Source: a bacterium
GTDB lineage: Bacteria; Pseudomonadota; Alphaproteobacteria; Acetobacterales; Acetobacteraceae
Reading direction: 5' to 3'
NCBI GenBank assembly: GCA_026224825.1
Contig: JAMFRO010000057.1
Span: 62,001-126,000 of the forward strand
DNA: 64,000 nucleotides
Positions 1 through 8,076 of the stretch are shown here, piece after piece; position 1 is the first letter of the stretch; the number at the start of each line of letters is the position of its first letter. The position numbers and the translations under genes were made by a program. The notes beneath the pieces are model-generated. The model saw only the letters and a list, made by a program, of their open reading frames with translations. It was not told the DNA's origin and did not search any database.

Positions 1-1607
1 GGGAATTTGTCCCGGATCATCTTTATCCCCTCCAGCGTCCATTGGCCGAGCTTGCGGTCATCCTCATTGCCGGTGGCGACGGTGAAGGTCAGCGGGTCGA
101 TCAGCAGGTCTGAATGCGCCAACCCGTATTGGTCGCAGGCAAACTCTACCAGCCTGGTGGCAATTCTCAGCTTATCCTCTGGCTCCTTGGCCATGCCGAC
201 TTCATCGATGGTGAGCGCGATGACGCCGGCGCCGAATTTCTTGGCGAGTTTGAGGCGGTCATGCGCCGCGTGCTCGCCATCCTCGAAATTGATCGAGTTG
301 ATGATCGGCTTGCCGCCATGCAGTTTCAGCGCCGCCTCGATGACCGGGGTTTCCGTGGAATCGATGACGAGCGGGGCGTTCACCGAGGAGGTGAAGCGGG
401 TGATGATGGCGTTCATCTCCTGCATCTCGTTGCGGCCGACGAAAGCCGTGCAGATATCCAGCGCGTTGGAGGCTTCCGCGACTTGTTCCCGGCCCATGGC
501 CACACAGCCGTCCCAATCATGGACTTCCTGCAGCTCGCGCCATTTTTTCGAACCATTGGCGTTGCAGCGCTCGCCGATGGAGAAATAGGCGTTTTCCTGC
601 CGCAATGGCGTGGCGCCATACAGGCTGGCGACCGAGGGAATCCAGTGGAATTTGCGGGCCACCGGCACCGGGCGCGGGTTGCCGAGCTTTTTCAGCATGG
701 CATCCAGTGCCGTAATGTGCGGGATGGAGGTGCCGCAGCAGCCGCCGATGAGGTTAACGCCGTCCTCGATGACGAAACGCTCGACCCAGCCGGCCATTTC
801 CTCGGCGCCGAGCGGGTAATGGGTTTTGCCGTCCACCAGCTCCGGCAGCCCGGCATTGGGCTGGACGGAGATTATGCCGGGCCAGTTTTGCGACAGGAAG
901 CGGACATGCTCGGCCATCTCCTGCGGCCCCGTGGCGCAGTTCAGCCCGATGAGCGGCACATCCAGCGCGTGGATGACCGTGGACGCGGCGGCGATGTCGG
1001 GCCCCACCAGCAGCGTGCCGGTGGTCTCCACCGTAACCTGGACGAAGATGGGGATGTTGCTGTTGACCTCGGCCCGCGCACGCTTGGCGCCGTTCACCGC
1101 GGCTTTTATCTGCAGCGTGTCCTGGCAGGTCTCGATGAGCAGCGCATCCACCCCGCCCGCCAGCAGGCCCTGGCATTGGGCGTAAAGCGCGTCTTCCAGC
1201 GGGTCGTAGGCGATGTTGCCGAGGCTGGGGAGTTTGGTGCCCGGGCCGATGGAGCCGATGACCCAGCGATGGCGGCCGTCAGCGAAGGACTCGGCCGCCT
1301 CGCGCGCTAGCTCGCCGGCGATCTTGTTGATCTCGAAGGTTTTATCGCCCAGATCGAACTCGTCCAGCGTTATGGGAGAGCCACCAAAACTATTGGTCTG
1401 CACCATGTCCGAGCCGGCGGCGTAATAGCCGCGGTGGATTTCGCGCACCAGATCCGGGCGCGAGAGGTTCAGCACCTCGGTGCAGTTCTCCCTGCCCCAG
1501 AAATCCTTCTCGGTGTCGAGCGTGATGGCCTGGACGCGCGAGCCCATGCCGCCGTCGCAGAGGAGAACATTATTTGTGAGGGCGTCGAGGAGATGGGGGC
1601 GTGACAT
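1..1607 (-). CDS. metH: Methionine synthase MetH, N-terminal part (runs off the window)
   Basis: Cobalamin-dependent methionine synthase, which moves a methyl group from methyl-THF through B12 to homocysteine. The visible ~535 residues start MSRPHLLDALTNNVLLCDGG. They hold the homocysteine-binding barrel, with zinc-ligand motifs GLNCATGP and GGCCGTS, then the start of the pterin-binding domain (FSIGERCNANGSKKW, with DICTAFVGRNEM and VIDSTETPVIEAAL downstream). The B12 and activation domains would lie beyond position 1, so whether this is full-length MetH or a split form cannot be seen. Start chosen at the ATG directly before the conserved LLDAL...GGMGS. Divergent from the small gene at 1646. 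Confidence 0.93.
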   Translation of the reverse strand, partial: MSRPHLLDALTNNVLLCDGGMGSRVQAITLDTEKDFWGRENCTEVLNLSRPDLVREIHRGYYAAGSDMVQTNSFGGSPITLDEFDLGDKTFEINKIAGELAREAAESFADGRHRWVIGSIGPGTKLPSLGNIAYDPLEDALYAQCQGLLAGGVDALLIETCQDTLQIKAAVNGAKRARAEVNSNIPIFVQVTVETTGTLLVGPDIAAASTVIHALDVPLIGLNCATGPQEMAEHVRFLSQNWPGIISVQPNAGLPELVDGKTHYPLGAEEMAGWVERFVIEDGVNLIGGCCGTSIPHITALDAMLKKLGNPRPVPVARKFHWIPSVASLYGATPLRQENAYFSIGERCNANGSKKWRELQEVHDWDGCVAMGREQVAEASNALDICTAFVGRNEMQEMNAIITRFTSSVNAPLVIDSTETPVIEAALKLHGGKPIINSINFEDGEHAAHDRLKLAKKFGAGVIALTIDEVGMAKEPEDKLRIATRLVEFACDQYGLAHSDLLIDPLTFTVATGNEDDRKLGQWTLEGIKMIRDKF

Positions 1608-1645
1608 ACTTGTCAGATACACCGTGACACCCCCATGTCCAGTTC

Positions 1646-1978
1646 ATGCAACAAGACCCACGTATTCCTGTGATTTTCGAGCAACAGCCAGAACCGGATG
1701 ACATGGTGCTGGTTGAGGAAGGGCTCGCCGCACCGGAATTTGGTCATGTTCAACGGTTTGTTCTCGGGCTACCCGGCCATCTGCCGGGTTGTTCATGCTG
1801 CGTGGCACGCAGCCCGGCGGCGGCGGCCCTGGCGGCGGCATTTCGCGCCAGGGCGACCGGAACCGCCCCCTATTTCAAACGCCTGTTGGTACTGGCCTCG
1901 CCCGCCGGACGCCTGGACATGGAGGCCGCTTTGGCGCAGGATGTTTTGTGCCGTGCCCGATTCTATTTGGAAAACTGA
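1646..1978 (+). CDS. CobW-like mini-protein lacking the P-loop (hypothetical)
   Basis: Predicted 110-residue protein, divergent from metH with only 38 nt between starts. Its middle reads LPGHLPGCSCCVARSPAAAA, followed by PYFKRLLVLASPAGRLDMEA and LCRARFYLEN. By eye this follows the CobW/COG0523 GTPase segment GCxCC...FDRxxxETTGLADP...AARYRL. The N-terminal Walker A region of COG0523 is missing, so it should not hydrolyse GTP. The Cys trio could still bind metal. Its place beside a B12 enzyme is suggestive only. The resemblance is a visual alignment, and the ORF could be a degenerate remnant. Overlapping ORFs in other frames are less protein-like. Confidence 0.5.
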   Translation: MQQDPRIPVIFEQQPEPDDMVLVEEGLAAPEFGHVQRFVLGLPGHLPGCSCCVARSPAAAALAAAFRARATGTAPYFKRLLVLASPAGRLDMEAALAQDVLCRARFYLEN

Positions 1979-2115
1979 GGCCAAAATGATACGGCGGGCA
2001 CATCTTTTTTATTAGACCGTAGAATTAATTGTTTTTTTCTACCGAATCACGCTAAAAATCCCATGACTATAAGCTTGTACCAAGCGGGGATGTTTAAAAA
2101 GTCTGGATTGTGACC

Positions 2116-2313
2116 ATGCGCGAGTTGTTTCTGAGGTTTCTGCAAGACCGGAGTGGGCGTCATTTCAGCGCACAAAGCGATTCTGAATGGGAAGAGCGCC
2201 GCCTGGACGAGATCTACCGTGCGCCTGACGCGAAAGTGGAAAAAGCCGGCATCATGCCGCCTATCCTGCTGGCGCTGGTCATCGCCATACTCTGTGTGAT
2301 CGCCCGCACCTAA
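2116..2313 (+). CDS. Small single-pass membrane protein, unknown function
   Basis: A 65-residue protein with a charged N-terminal half (RFLQDRSGRHF, DSEWEERRLDEIYRAPD) and one C-terminal hydrophobic segment (MPPILLALVIAILCVIA). It looks like a tail-anchored inner-membrane peptide. ATG 2116 is preferred over GTG 2110 two codons upstream. It is followed by a good hairpin plus T-tract at 2337-2365, which supports a real transcription unit. I do not recognise a family. Confidence 0.55.
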   Translation: MRELFLRFLQDRSGRHFSAQSDSEWEERRLDEIYRAPDAKVEKAGIMPPILLALVIAILCVIART

Positions 2314-2336
2314 GCTTACACCGCCGGGTTGGTTCG

Positions 2337-2365
2337 AGCCGCGTCCATCTGGCCGCGGCTTTTTT
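2337..2365 (+). terminator. Intrinsic terminator
   Basis: Inverted repeat AGCCGCG / CGCGGCT with a 10-nt loop, followed immediately by six T. It ends the unit of the small membrane protein at 2116-2313. Confidence 0.75.
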
Positions 2366-2382
2366 GTGCGCGTTTTTCGGCA

Positions 2383-2438
2383 TTTGATCGTATATAACGA
2401 TTACAACAGACAATAAAATCAATTTTATTAATTGAACC
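2383..2438 (+). promoter_or_regulatory. Upstream element, copy 1 (LysR-type box plus A/T palindrome)
   Basis: Contains ATCG-N7-CGAT (2387-2401), which fits the LysR T-N11-A rule, and a palindrome ATAAAAT-CA-ATTTTAT (2413-2428). The same architecture with the same 28-nt spacing recurs 348 nt downstream before ahpC (2731-2790), sharing CAATAAAATCAATTT exactly. OxyR, a LysR-family regulator, is the obvious candidate because the second copy precedes a peroxiredoxin. That assignment is inference. Confidence 0.6.
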
Positions 2439-2486
2439 AGAAGGTCTACATAGGCTCAATCGCTTCACCCGAGCAGGAGCCAGCCC

Positions 2487-2687
2487 ATGTCAGCCATCGC
2501 CAATTCCATTCAGCATTTCCTGCGGGACCAAACGCCCCGCCTCGCCCCCGTGCCGTTGCAGCCCCGTGCGCGCCGCCGGGAAGAGGGACAAAAATCCTCC
2601 GCGGCGCCGCTGCTGCTCACCGGGCTGGCCGCCGCCCTGTATGTGGGGGCGCGGATAGGCCTGGCATATACCGCCATCGGCCATTGA
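2487..2687 (+). CDS. Small membrane protein, possibly peroxide-coregulated
   Basis: A 66-residue protein: basic, Pro/Arg-rich N-terminal half, then one hydrophobic segment (PLLLTGLAAALYVGARIGLA) near the C-terminus. A GGAG-type ribosome site lies before the ATG. No family recognised. Its upstream region carries the same palindromic element as ahpC, so joint control with peroxide defence is plausible. Confidence 0.55.
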   Translation: MSAIANSIQHFLRDQTPRLAPVPLQPRARRREEGQKSSAAPLLLTGLAAALYVGARIGLAYTAIGH

Positions 2688-2730
2688 CCTGCCCGCCGCG
2701 CACCGCCAATCTGCCGCCAGCCTGGGGGAT

Positions 2731-2790
2731 TTTGATCGTATTTACCGATACCACTCGCCAATAAAATCAATTTCCTTAATAGCTTCAACC
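2731..2790 (+). promoter_or_regulatory. Upstream element, copy 2, before ahpC (probable OxyR-type site)
   Basis: Second copy of the element at 2383. ATCG-N7-CGAT lies at 2735-2749 and CAATAAAATCAATTT at 2759-2773, with spacing identical to copy 1. It sits 59-118 nt before the ahpC start, where an activator of peroxide genes would be expected. Confidence 0.6.
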
Positions 2791-2848
2791 CAGCTAAAAG
2801 ACCCAGGTTAGGGAAACCCTAATTCAGGTCACACATCAGGAGAGAATA

Positions 2849-3412
2849 ATGTCGCTGATCAACACCGCAGTTAAACCGTTCAAGGCGCAGGCGTTCAAGC
2901 AGGGCAAGTTTGTCGAGGTTACCGAGGCCAATCTCAAGGGCAAATGGTCCGTGGTCTTCTTCTACCCGGCCGATTTCACCTTCGTCTGCCCGACCGAGCT
3001 TGAGGATCTGGCTGATAATTATGCCGAGTTCCAGAAGCTGGGCGTGGAAGTCTACGGCGTGTCCACCGACACGCATTTCGCGCACAAGGCCTGGCACGAT
3101 ACCTCCGCCGCCGTCGGCAAGATCAACTACTTCCTGGTTGGCGACCCGACGCATGCGCTCAGCATCAATTTCGACGTGCTGATCGCCGAGGCCGGCATTG
3201 CCGACCGCGGTACCTTCGTGGTCGACCCCGAGGGCGTGATCCAGATCGTCGAGATCAATGCCGGTGGCATTGGCCGTGACGCTTCCGAGCTGCTGCGCAA
3301 GGTGAAGGCCGCCCAGTATGTGGCCTCGCACCCGGGCGAAGTCTGCCCGGCCAAGTGGCACGAAGGCGAGAAGACCCTTGCCCCGTCGCTCGACCTCGTC
3401 GGCAAGATCTAA
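2849..3412 (+). CDS. ahpC: Alkyl hydroperoxide reductase AhpC (2-Cys peroxiredoxin)
   Basis: 187-residue typical 2-Cys peroxiredoxin that reduces H2O2, peroxynitrite and organic peroxides in the cytoplasm. The peroxidatic Cys lies in [17 protein letters not shown] and the resolving Cys in [10 protein letters not shown] near the C-terminus. Length and motifs match enterobacterial AhpC. The ATG is preceded by AGGAGAG. ahpF follows 131 nt downstream, separated by a strong GC stem-loop, so the pair is probably one operon with differential expression. A LysR-type site upstream suggests peroxide induction. Confidence 0.97.
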   Translation: MSLINTAVKPFKAQAFKQGKFVEVTEANLKGKWSVVFFYPADFTFVCPTELEDLADNYAEFQKLGVEVYGVSTDTHFAHKAWHDTSAAVGKINYFLVGDPTHALSINFDVLIAEAGIADRGTFVVDPEGVIQIVEINAGGIGRDASELLRKVKAAQYVASHPGEVCPAKWHEGEKTLAPSLDLVGKI

Positions 3413-3425
3413 CCACTACACCTAC

Positions 3426-3451
3426 CCACCGCCGCGTACGCGCGGCGGTGG
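3426..3451. other. Perfect stem-loop between ahpC and ahpF
   Basis: CCACCGCCGCG / CGCGGCGGTGG, an 11-bp perfect stem with a TACG loop and no T-tract. It probably stabilises the ahpC 3' end or attenuates transcription into ahpF rather than acting as a full terminator. Confidence 0.6.
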
Positions 3452-3543
3452 CCCCACCCTACCCCTTTACAATTTACCCCTGCCGGACGTGTTGCCTCTG
3501 TGGCAATACGCGACAAGACACGGGTTTTTCCCGGAGATTCATC

Positions 3544-5109
3544 ATGTTGGACGACGGTCTTAAAGCGCAACTGAAAACCTATCTGGCGAATGTCACCAAA
3601 CCGGTTGAGCTGGTGGCGACGCTTGATGCCAGCCCGAAAGCGCAGGAGCTGCTGGCGCTGCTGGAAGATGTGGCGGCGCAGTCTGACAAGGTGAGCCTCC
3701 GCACCGATGGCGTCGATGCGCGCATCCCCTCCTTTGCCATCCAGCGCATCGGCGCGGATGTGTCCGTCGCCTTCGCCGGCCTGCCCATGGGGCATGAATT
3801 CACCTCGCTGATCCTGGCGTTGCTCCAGGTCGGCGGCCATCCGCCGCGCATCTCGGACGAGCTTGCTGAGCAGATCCGCGCACTGCCGGGCGAGTATAAA
3901 TTCGAGACCTATTTCTCCCAATCCTGCCAGGTGTGCCCAGAGGTGGTGCAGTCGCTGAATTTGATCAGCGTCATCAACCCGCGCATCAGCCACACCGCCA
4001 TAGATGGCGCGCTGTATCAGCATGAGATCGAGGCACGGAAAGTGCTGGCGGTGCCGAGCGTGTTTCTGAATGGTGAGGTGTTCGGCCAGGGCCGCATGGG
4101 CGTGGAAGAGATCATCGCCAAGCTCGACTCCGGCGCCACCGAGCGCGAAACCGAGAAACTGCATGCGAAAGATGTGTTTGACGTGCTGATAGCAGGCGGC
4201 GGGCCGGCCGGTGCGGCGGCGGCGGTGTATGCGGCGCGCAAGGGCATAAAAACCGGCGTGCTGGCCGAGCGGTTTGGCGGCCAGGTGCTGGATACCATGG
4301 GCATCGAGAACTTCATCTCCGTGCCGCATACCGAAGGCCCGCGCTTTGCCGCCGACCTTGAGACGCATGTGCGCGACTACGGCGTGGACATCATGAATCT
4401 CCAGCGCGCGACAAAAGTAATCCCGGCGGATGCGCCTGGCGGGTTGATCGGGCTGGAGCTGGCCAACGGCGCCACGCTGCAAACCCGTAGCCTGGTGCTC
4501 GCCCCCGGTGCCCGCTGGCGCCAGATGGGCGTGCCGGGCGAGGCCGAGTATCGCAACAAGGGTGTGGCCTACTGCCCGCATTGCGATGGGCCGTTGTTCA
4601 AGGGCAAGCGCGTGGCGGTCATCGGCGGCGGTAATTCCGGTGTCGAGGCGGCCATCGATCTGGCGGGGATCGTGAGCCACGTCACGCTGATCGAGTTTGA
4701 TAGCGAGTTACGCGCCGATGCGGTGCTGCAACGCAAGCTGGAGAGCCTGGGCAACACCACCATCATCAAATTTGCCCTCTCCACCGAGGTGCATGGCGAT
4801 GGCGCGAAGGTGACCGGGATCAGCTATAAGGACCGCGCCACGGACGAGACGCATCTGATCGAGCTGGAAGGGATTTTCGTGCAGATCGGGCTGGTGCCGA
4901 ACACGGAATGGCTGAAGGGCAGCCTGAAACTCACACCGCGCGGCGAGATCGAGATCGATGCGCGTGGTGAGACCTCCGCACCCGGCGTGTTCGCGGCCGG
5001 CGATGCGACGACTGTGCCGTATAAGCAGATCGTCATCGCGGCGGGGGATGGGGCGAAGGCGGCGCTCTCCGCATTCGACTACCTGATCCGCAACAGCGTA
5101 CCCGCCTGA
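3544..5109 (+). CDS. ahpF: AhpF, NAD(P)H-dependent peroxiredoxin reductase
   Basis: 521-residue flavoprotein that reduces AhpC. The N-terminal double-thioredoxin module carries the redox pair in [11 protein letters not shown]. The FAD motif [17 protein letters not shown] follows, then the thioredoxin-reductase-type centre [10 protein letters not shown], the NAD motif [15 protein letters not shown] and the C-terminal FAD motif GVFAAGDAT. Start ATG 3544 ([14 protein letters not shown]) matches family N-termini and has a GGAG site nearby. Second gene of the ahpCF pair. Confidence 0.96.
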   Translation: MLDDGLKAQLKTYLANVTKPVELVATLDASPKAQELLALLEDVAAQSDKVSLRTDGVDARIPSFAIQRIGADVSVAFAGLPMGHEFTSLILALLQVGGHPPRISDELAEQIRALPGEYKFETYFSQSCQVCPEVVQSLNLISVINPRISHTAIDGALYQHEIEARKVLAVPSVFLNGEVFGQGRMGVEEIIAKLDSGATERETEKLHAKDVFDVLIAGGGPAGAAAAVYAARKGIKTGVLAERFGGQVLDTMGIENFISVPHTEGPRFAADLETHVRDYGVDIMNLQRATKVIPADAPGGLIGLELANGATLQTRSLVLAPGARWRQMGVPGEAEYRNKGVAYCPHCDGPLFKGKRVAVIGGGNSGVEAAIDLAGIVSHVTLIEFDSELRADAVLQRKLESLGNTTIIKFALSTEVHGDGAKVTGISYKDRATDETHLIELEGIFVQIGLVPNTEWLKGSLKLTPRGEIEIDARGETSAPGVFAAGDATTVPYKQIVIAAGDGAKAALSAFDYLIRNSVPA

Positions 5110-5129
5110 GCACACTCGCCTGAACACAC

Positions 5130-5155
5130 GGCGGCGCGGCTCCAACCGCGCCGCC
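5130..5155. other. GC stem-loop after ahpF
   Basis: GGCGGCGCGG / CCGCGCCGCC with a CTCCAA loop, 20 nt after the ahpF stop. No T-tract follows, so it is either a weak terminator or a 3'-end stabilising hairpin. Confidence 0.5.
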
Positions 5156-5226
5156 GCTGCGAGCTTCCCGTTTGGGTTGAACATCCCCCTCTGCCACACC
5201 ATCTTAATTGGCATTAGGAGTTGCTC

Positions 5227-5550
5227 ATGAGCCCATACGATAACGAGCCGGAGCTCCATTCCCGTCTTGTCAGCGGCGCCGAGCTCCGTGCCACAGTCCG
5301 TTCCACCACCCAATTCCAGGGACGTCTGGCCTATGGCGGGCTGCAGCCCGGGCTGGTCGGCTGCGAAATCCTCGACATGTCCGAGGGCGGCATCCGCGTG
5401 AGCACGTTTGCCAAGCTGCAGCCCTGCCCCGAGATGTTCTCCGTCGAGTTCAACGGGGTGTACAGCCGCGCGCGCCGCAGTTGGTCGAAAGGCCATGAGA
5501 TCGGGCTGGAATTCATCATCGAGGATGACCACGACCCGCTGATACTTTGA
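5227..5550 (+). CDS. PilZ-like single-domain protein 1
   Basis: 107-residue protein made almost entirely of a PilZ-like domain (PilZ domains bind cyclic di-GMP). It has RATVR (RxxxR, residues 21-25) and DMSEGG (DxSxxG, residues 50-55), the two ligand motifs, then RARRSW and GLEFIIED. ATG 5227 is chosen because AGGAG lies six bases upstream; a TTG two codons earlier is less likely. Paralogues at 6601 and 7010 share the core GRLAYGG...PGLVGCEIL. No effector domain is attached, so it probably acts by protein contact. Confidence 0.75.
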   Translation: MSPYDNEPELHSRLVSGAELRATVRSTTQFQGRLAYGGLQPGLVGCEILDMSEGGIRVSTFAKLQPCPEMFSVEFNGVYSRARRSWSKGHEIGLEFIIEDDHDPLIL

Positions 5551-5676
5551 CTGCGCTCGCCATGCGGCGCTGGTTGACTTTGCGCGCCATGGCGCGCGGG
5601 TGCTTTACAAATTCCCCCACTGGCATAATTCAGACATCAATCGCTACTGCCAATCGCTACTGCACGTGGGAACGCT

Positions 5677-6177
5677 ATGACCGACATCTTTCCAACCGAT
5701 AAAACGCGCTTCCGCGAGGCCATGGCCCGGCTCGGCGCCGCGGTGAACATCATCACCACCCACGGCCCCGATGGCGATAACGGCTTCACCGCCTCCGCCG
5801 TGTGCAGCGTGACGGACGACCCGGCCACCATTCTGGTGTGCATGAACCGCAACAGCAGCCAGTACGAGATTTTCAAAGCCGCCGGGATTTTCTGCGTCAA
5901 CATCCTCACCCCGGACCAGGAAGCCCTCTCCCCCGTATTCGCCGGCAAGCTGACCATGGCCGAGCGCTTCACCCATGGCGAATGGCTGCGCCTGGCCACC
6001 GGTGCCCCGGTGCTGGAACACGCCGCGGCGGCGCTGGACTGCACCGTGAGCCAGATGGTGGATGTCGGCACGCATAGCGTGATCTTCGGCGCGGTACAGG
6101 CCATCCATCTGGGCCCGAGCGGGGATGGCCTCATCTACCACGGCCGCGCCTATCACAAAATCTCCGTCCAAGGCTGA
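5677..6177 (+). CDS. Flavin reductase domain protein (HpaC/RutF-like)
   Basis: 166-residue protein of the flavin reductase (DIM6/NTAB) family, which typically supplies reduced FMN/FAD to two-component monooxygenases. Family features: RFREAMARLGAAVNIITT near the start, GFTASAVCSVTDDPATILVC in the flavin-binding barrel, FCVNILT, and the C-terminal GDGLIYHGRAYHKI. The rhodanese gene starts 4 nt after the stop, so the two are probably cotranslated. Its partner monooxygenase is not evident nearby. Confidence 0.85.
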   Translation: MTDIFPTDKTRFREAMARLGAAVNIITTHGPDGDNGFTASAVCSVTDDPATILVCMNRNSSQYEIFKAAGIFCVNILTPDQEALSPVFAGKLTMAERFTHGEWLRLATGAPVLEHAAAALDCTVSQMVDVGTHSVIFGAVQAIHLGPSGDGLIYHGRAYHKISVQG

Positions 6178-6181
6178 TATA

Positions 6182-6493
6182 ATGACTGAATTGCGTAATT
6201 TCTCCCCGGCCGAGCTGGCCGATGCGCTGGCGCGGCTTGAAGTCGTGCTGGTCGATGTCCGCGAGCCGGACGAATACCGCAACGCGCGGATCGAGGGGGC
6301 AGTGCTGCGCCCGCTTTCCCGATTCGACCCCACCGACCTGCCGCCCGGCGAGATCGTGCTGCAATGCGGCGTGGGTAAACGCTCGGCCACGGCGGCGGCA
6401 CTCTGTGCCCAGGCCGGCGTAAAAGTGGCGGGGCATCTGGCCGGCGGGATCACCGCCTGGGCGGGTGCCGGGCTGCCCATACAACGCGGGTAA
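6182..6493 (+). CDS. Single-domain rhodanese-like protein
   Basis: 103-residue rhodanese domain. The active-site loop CGVGKRS follows the usual C-x4-R-S pattern with an intact cysteine, so persulfide transfer is plausible. Other marks are VLVDVREPDEYRNARIEGAV and the terminal GGITAWAGAGLPI. Start ATG 6182 is 4 nt after the flavin reductase stop. Same size class as GlpE-type sulfurtransferases. Confidence 0.87.
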   Translation: MTELRNFSPAELADALARLEVVLVDVREPDEYRNARIEGAVLRPLSRFDPTDLPPGEIVLQCGVGKRSATAAALCAQAGVKVAGHLAGGITAWAGAGLPIQRG

Positions 6494-6600
6494 ATTGTCG
6501 CCCACAGGACACATCAATGTGATCGACACTGGCGCAAATCAGGGCGAAATCGCACCCATGTGATTGGCGGCGCGCCGGGCAGAGGGCGTATGACCCCGCC

Positions 6601-6930
6601 ATGGATAGATTCTCTGTAATGCCGGATTCGATCTGGCCGCCGGTCAGCACGGCTGTGAATGAGAACCGGCAGGCCGCGCGTATTCCCGCCAGTGTGCAGG
6701 GGCGTCTGGCCTATGGCGGCATGCATCCCGGGCTGGTCGGCTGCGATGTGCTGGACATGACGCAAGCCGGCGTGCGGGTGGAAACCTTCGCGCGGATCGA
6801 CGAGCTGCCTGAGATCCTCACCGTGGAGATTTGCGGCGTGTACAACCGCGCCCGGCGTTGCTGGGCAGAGGGACGGCAGGTCGGGCTGGAATTCGTTTTC
6901 GAAGACACGCAATACCTCGACGCCATGTAG
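6601..6930 (+). CDS. PilZ-like single-domain protein 2
   Basis: 109-residue paralogue of the protein at 5227. RQAAR keeps RxxxR. The second motif is DMTQAG, with Thr in place of Ser. The core GRLAYGGMHPGLVGCDVLD and the C-terminal GLEFVFED are conserved. The ribosome site is weak and ATG 6619 is an alternative start. Likely arose by local duplication. Confidence 0.7.
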   Translation: MDRFSVMPDSIWPPVSTAVNENRQAARIPASVQGRLAYGGMHPGLVGCDVLDMTQAGVRVETFARIDELPEILTVEICGVYNRARRCWAEGRQVGLEFVFEDTQYLDAM

Positions 6931-7009
6931 GGTTGTGGCGATTTAGCCGCTCTGCGCCTCGCAACTTTGTGATTCGCAATCATCACGATAGCGTTTTATC
7001 ACCACCACC

Positions 7010-7345
7010 ATGAGCCATAGCATTTTGAAAATGAACCAGCTCCCCGCCACCATAAAACCGCCCCGCCCGCCCTCGCGCGAGGATTATTTCAGGCACCGGC
7101 CTGCGGAATTACACGGCCGTCTGGGCTATGGCGGGCAAAAACCACGGCTGATCGGCTGCGAGATTCTGCAGCTCTCGGACGCCGGCGCCTTTGTCGAGCC
7201 CTATGTGCGGATCGATGACATCCCGGAACTTTTCACGCTGGAAATCAACGGCCAGTATCATCGCGCCCGGCTGTGCTATGCCGAGGGCTCAAAACTCCGG
7301 CTGGAGTTTTTTAACGAGGAACTGGACTACGTCATCGAAGGTTAA
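7010..7345 (+). CDS. PilZ-like single-domain protein 3 (degenerate ligand motifs)
   Basis: 111-residue paralogue of the two PilZ-like proteins upstream. The fold core is kept (GRLGYGGQKPRLIGCEIL, RARLCYAEG, LRLEFFNEE). The RxxxR motif is not recognisable, and the DxSxxG position reads QLSDAG with the Asp replaced. It may therefore have lost cyclic di-GMP binding. Its stop overlaps the stop of the convergent thiX gene by 4 nt. Confidence 0.68.
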   Translation: MSHSILKMNQLPATIKPPRPPSREDYFRHRPAELHGRLGYGGQKPRLIGCEILQLSDAGAFVEPYVRIDDIPELFTLEINGQYHRARLCYAEGSKLRLEFFNEELDYVIEG

Positions 7346-8076
7346 CCGCCCGGTGCCCAGGTGAGCAGCCGGCGGAGCAGCGCATCGACCGCCACGTAAA
7401 GCGTGATGGTCATGGCGGCGAGGATGACCAGAGCCGCGAACATCAGATCCGTCTGGATGCGGGCATTGGCGTTGATCATGACATAACCGAGGCCAGAGGA
7501 AGCGCCGACCCATTCACCCAGGATGGCGCCGATGGGGGCCACGGCCGTTGCCACGCGCAGGCCCGAGGCGAAAGCGGGCAGTGCTGCGGGCAGGCGCAGG
7601 TGCAGAAGTATATGCCAAGGCGAGCCGTTCATGGTGCGGCCCAGGTCGAGCCAGCCGGGCGCGGTGCGGCGCAGGCCATCCAGGAAATTGGCAGTGACGG
7701 GGAAGAAGATGACCAACACCGCCATGGCCACTTTGGAGCCGATGCCGAAGCCGAGCCAGAGCACCAGCAACGGGGCCAGGGTGAACACGGGGATGGCCTG
7801 GCTGAGCACCAATATCGGCCAGAGCCAGCGTTGCAATGTGGACGATGCGGCGATGCCAAGTGCCGCCACCCCGCCGAGCAGGGTGCCTACAACCAGGCCG
7901 AGCAGGATTTCCCCCAGAGTGACGCCGGCATTGGCGGCGAGATAGGGGGCTTGCGTGTATAACGCCTGCGCTACCGCGGCCGGAGCGGGCAGCATGAAGG
8001 GCGGGATGGAAGTGAAAGCCGTAATGGCCCACCAGGCGGTGATGAACACGGCCACAGTGATGAAAGGGCGGATCAT
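7342..8076 (-). CDS. thiX: ABC transporter permease, thiamine-pyrimidine precursor uptake (ThiX-like)
   Basis: 244-residue permease of the TauC/SsuC type with about six hydrophobic segments. It has the EAA-type loop GWLDLGRTMNGSPWHILLHLRLPAALP and a conserved WVGASSGLGYVM near the end. Third gene of a thiY-thiZ-thiX operon behind a TPP riboswitch. Substrate is therefore probably an HMP precursor such as formylaminopyrimidine; exact substrate is inference. Start overlaps the thiZ stop by 4 nt. Confidence 0.85.
   Translation of the reverse strand: MIRPFITVAVFITAWWAITAFTSIPPFMLPAPAAVAQALYTQAPYLAANAGVTLGEILLGLVVGTLLGGVAALGIAASSTLQRWLWPILVLSQAIPVFTLAPLLVLWLGFGIGSKVAMAVLVIFFPVTANFLDGLRRTAPGWLDLGRTMNGSPWHILLHLRLPAALPAFASGLRVATAVAPIGAILGEWVGASSGLGYVMINANARIQTDLMFAALVILAAMTITLYVAVDALLRRLLTWAPGG

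Noticed and set aside
114-1310. 398-codon plus-strand ORF opposite metH
   Set aside because: Antisense to clear MetH domains; composition typical of GC-rich shadow frames.
1698-2015. Alternative ORFs (also 1789-1989) overlapping the CobW-like mini-gene
   Set aside because: Trp/Arg/Gly-rich composition; the 1646 frame alone matches a known protein pattern.
3409-4680. 423-codon minus-strand ORF opposite ahpF
   Set aside because: Antisense to AhpF redox and FAD motifs, no domain signal.
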